64,000 nucleotides of DNA from NCBI GenBank assembly GCA_963721725.1, contig CAVRLX010000017.1, positions 199,337-263,336 on the forward strand, given 5' to 3'. This DNA comes from RI-153 sp963721725. GTDB taxonomy: Bacteria > Chloroflexota > Anaerolineae > Caldilineales > Caldilineaceae. The translations under genes were made by a program, and so were the position numbers. Positions 61,027 to 64,000 of this stretch are shown in pieces (the first letter of the stretch is position 1; the number at the start of each line of letters is the position of its first letter). Below the pieces are notes generated by a model that ran no database searches, was not told where the DNA came from, and worked only from the letters and a program-made list of their open reading frames with translations.

Positions 61027-64000
61027 ATGCGCCAACCATTCACTCACGACACGCTGGAACTGACTCTGTTTGGCAGCCCCGAAATCTACCGTAACGGCCA
61101 GCCCGTCACGGGCTTTCGCTCGGCCAAAGCCCAAGCGCTGCTCTACTACGCAGCAGTTACGGGTCGCCCGCATAGCCGCCCCGCGCTGGCCGGTCTGCTC
61201 TGGGGCGATCAACCGGAAACCGCGGCCCGAGCCAGCCTGAGCAAATGTCTCTCCAACCTCGCTGACCTTCTGGGCGATGCGCTGCTGATTGAGCGGCAGA
61301 CGGTTAGTTTCAACCGCACCCTCCCTTATCAACTGGACACAGAAGCGTTCACGGCTGGGGTCAGCCGGAACCACAGCCGCAGACGCCCAGGCCCGCAACA
61401 GGCGCTCGCCCTCTACCGGGGCGATTTTCTGGAAGGGTTCTACGTCCGCGATGCCCCGGACTTTGAACAGTGGCAGTTGGGCCAGCGCGCCCAGTTCCGG
61501 GGAGGCGGCTGTGCAAGGGCTTCATGGGCTGGCCCACTTTGCCGAACGGCAGGGGGATCTGCCTGCGGCCATCAACCACACGCGCCGTCTGTTGGCGTTG
61601 GAAGCTTGGCGCGAGGAAGCCCACCGCGGGTTGATGCGGCTTCTGGCCGAGAGCGGGCAACGGGCCGCGGCCCTGGCCCAATATGAAACTTGCCGCCGCA
61701 TTTTGGAGGAGGAGTTGGGCATACCCCCCGACGCAGAGACGCAGGCACTGGCCGAAGCGATCCGGTCCGGGAAGATTGACAGGGTGATAAGGTGGCAGGG
61801 TGACAAAGTGAATAGCATATCGGAGCGCCCTGTCACCCCTTCTCTGCCCATTCCCCCCACGCCGCTGATTGGCCGCGAGCAAGAGTTGGCCGAGTTGGGC
61901 GACCTGATCGGCAACCCCGAAACTGCCGATTGGTGACGCTCACCGGGCCGGGCGGGATTGGCAAGACTCGGCTGGCGCTGGCCGTGGCCGCGGATCAAAG
62001 TGGAAAATTTCAGCATGGCGCGGTCTTTGTCCCCCTGGCGGGGATTACGACGGCACAGTTTCTACCCCAGGCCATTCTCAGCCGCGCTCGACGTCCCCTT
62101 GCAAGGTCACCTGTTGCCCCAACAACAGTGTGTGCGGCCTTATCTCAGCAGGAACGGTTGCTGGTACTGGACAACTACGAACAGTTGCTGCCAGAGATTG
62201 AGTTGTTGGTCGAGATTCTGCACTACGCGCCGCGCGTCACGCTACTGGTGACTTCACGCGAGCGGCTGACGTTGCAGGCAGAGCATTTCCTCGAATTGAC
62301 GGGGTTGGGCTATCCGCGCCTGACACGCAAGCCGGCGAGATAAGGGCCACCCGAGAATTCCATGGAGCGGCTATGCCGCAATGCGAGTTTTTTCTGCAAC
62401 GGGTACGCCAAACGCAGCCGCGTTTTACGCCCAACGCCGAGGAGATGGCGGCAATTGTACGCATCTGCCGCATCACCGAAGGGCTGCCCCTGGCCCTGGA
62501 ACTGGCCACAGCCCTAGTCCGCGAGCAATCCCTTGTGGAAATTGCCCAAAACATGGCGCAAGGCCAGCGCCCTGCGCACACTCGCCTGCGTGGCCTGCCC
62601 GAACGTCACCGCAGTTTGTGGACAGCATTTGACTATTCGTGGCAATTTCTCTCGCCAGAAGAGCAACGGATTTTCTGTGCGCTCTCAATTTTTCGCGGCG
62701 ATTTTCAAATGGAGGCGGCGCAGGCTGTGGCGGGGGCAGCGCTGAAGATACTTGCGACATTGCTCGATAAATCCTTGCTCCGCCAACCGGAACCAAATCG
62801 TTTTGAAATGCACGAATTGCTGCGCCAATATGGAATGGGAAAACTGGTCGATATTGGGCTAGAGCCAGGCGTGCGCCGTCGCCACCTCCACTACTTTCTG
62901 AGCGTTGCCGAGCAGCAAGAGCCAAAAATCATGGGGCCACCGCAGGCGGATGCCCTTGATGCGTTGGAGCACAATCATGAAAATTTTCGTGCCGCCCTGG
63001 AGTGGGGATTTGCGCAAACTGGCGTCGCCCCGCTCGCGGATCTGACGGTTGCCTGGCTGGCCGCCCGGCTAGGACGCTTTTGGTATGTGCAACAGCATTG
63101 GAAGGAAGGGCACGAATGGCTGGCAAAGGCGCTGGCATGGCTCGACACAGCGGGGCAGGATGAGGACTTGTCTTTGCCCATAGGGGAAAGCAAGCTGGCG
63201 TTGCGGGCTAAGTTGCTCTACCGACTGGGCGCATTGGCCAGCATCCTGAATGACTATGCGGCAGCGCAACAAGCGCTGGAAGAAAGTCTAGCCTTTTATC
63301 AACAGGTTGGCGATCTACGATCCGAGGCGCGTTGTTTGCATGAACTGGGCGCGATTGCCAACATCCAGGGCGACTACACCTGCTCGACCCAACATAATGA
63401 ACAAAGTCTTGCCTATGGTCGGCGCTTGGGCGATGCATGGCTGATGGGGATTTCGTTGCAGAATCTGGCAGATCTGGCGATGGAAGAGGGCGACTATGAA
63501 TGTAGTGCTGAATTTGCGCGCGAAGGCATCGAAATCTTTCGACAACTGGATGACTTAGGACCCCTCAGTTCTTGCTTGAATTTATTGGCACAAGCGACTA
63601 TTGCTTCACAGGACTATACCCAGGCTGTTGCCCTGTTAGAAGAATCCCTCACGGTGAACCTCAAACGCAATCCACAAAGCAGAGGGAGTCCCTGGGCGTT
63701 ACGCAACCTGGGGCTGGCATCCCAAATGGCAGGGGCGTATGCCCAATCTGCCGACTATTACCGCCGCAGTTTGCTCATCCGGTACGAGAAGGAGGACACC
63801 GGCGGCATGGCCTGGGCACTGGAAGGGTTGGGAGAGGTCCTGAGCCTCACCCACCACCCCTGGCGTGCGGCGTGTGTGGGGCATCGCCGCCACCCTCCGC
63901 CAGCGCCAGGGTTCTGTCATGTCCACAAGCGACCGCCAACGCCATGCGCCAATCGTTGCCGCTGTGCGCGCCCAACTAGACTCCGCAGAATTCGCCAGCG
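61027..64000 (+). CDS. SARP-like BTAD/NB-ARC/TPR transcriptional regulator, multiply frameshifted, 3' end outside window
   Basis: A large regulator of at least 990 residues when frames are joined. Order: OmpR-like winged helix (LELTLFGSPEIYRNGQPVTG; ARASLSKCLSNLADLLG); BTAD domain (ALALYRGDFLEGFYVRDAPD; GDLPAAINHTRRLLALEAWR; RRILEEELGIPPDAET); NB-ARC ATPase with Walker A LTGPGGIGKTRLA and Walker B RLLVLDNYEQLL; EGLPLALELATALV; then TPR repeats from about 63,180. Frame changes are needed near 61,495 (extra G), 61,930 (missing base), 62,085 and 62,150 (pair), 62,320 (missing base) and 63,855, with a possible compensating pair at 61,360-61,400. From 62,373 to about 63,850 the frame is clean and open. 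Few or no substitutions to stop codons are seen, which argues for recent decay or consensus error. Confidence 0.8.

Overview
The window looks like chromosomal DNA of a free-living, GC-rich Chloroflexota bacterium (Caldilineae/Anaerolineae-like). That placement is inferred from protein style: a DnaE with the extended C-terminal tail, RNase J and Rho, Thr/Glu/Pro-rich lipoprotein linkers, M42 peptidases beside oligopeptide ABC transporters, and a MutL-like protein set. There is no rRNA, CRISPR array, prophage or intact transposase. Many promoters fit TTGACA-N17-TAnnnT with TGC directly before the -10 box.

Layout. 0.2-10.3 kb: housekeeping genes (ndk, rsfS, a Crp/Fnr regulator, RNase J, rho, an FtsX-type permease, a 2-hydroxyacid dehydrogenase). 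10.4-11.4 kb: CBS protein and a Pro-Gly-Met tRNA cluster with inverted repeats in the spacers. 11.6-17.6 kb: two linked beta-sandwich proteins that share a C-terminal domain, a class IV aminotransferase, a PAP2 phosphatase, a nitrilase-family amidase and a DUF1992 protein. 17.7-23.0 kb: dnaE interrupted by a 422-residue intein carrying a LAGLIDADG-type insert. 23.4-27.0 kb: MFS exporter, membrane protein and an ATPase-winged-helix regulator. 27.0-33.0 kb: a tightly overlapped minus-strand operon of membrane proteins, a zinc-ribbon protein and a MutL-like protein, lying behind cobT.

33.2-36.6 kb: a degenerate PEP-synthase-like protein, a divergent unknown and a Nudix hydrolase. 36.7-54.4 kb: a peptide-use island. 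It has one complete five-gene oligopeptide ABC transporter, a second permease pair with two tandem substrate-binding lipoproteins but no ATPases of its own, two M42 aminopeptidases and a second 2-hydroxyacid dehydrogenase. Peptides would be bound by lipoproteins, imported by the permeases (probably sharing the one ATPase pair) and cut by the M42 enzymes. The 866-residue binding protein appears to have its two sequence halves in swapped order.

54.6-64 kb: an accessory, partly decayed region with a small secreted protein, SnoaL-like and SDR enzymes, gene remnants, a TPR lipoprotein and a BTAD/NB-ARC/TPR regulator that runs off the end.

At least nine genes need a single-base frame correction and the last regulator needs several. 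Both insertions and deletions occur and the corrected frames have no other stops, so consensus error is a serious possibility beside true pseudogenes.
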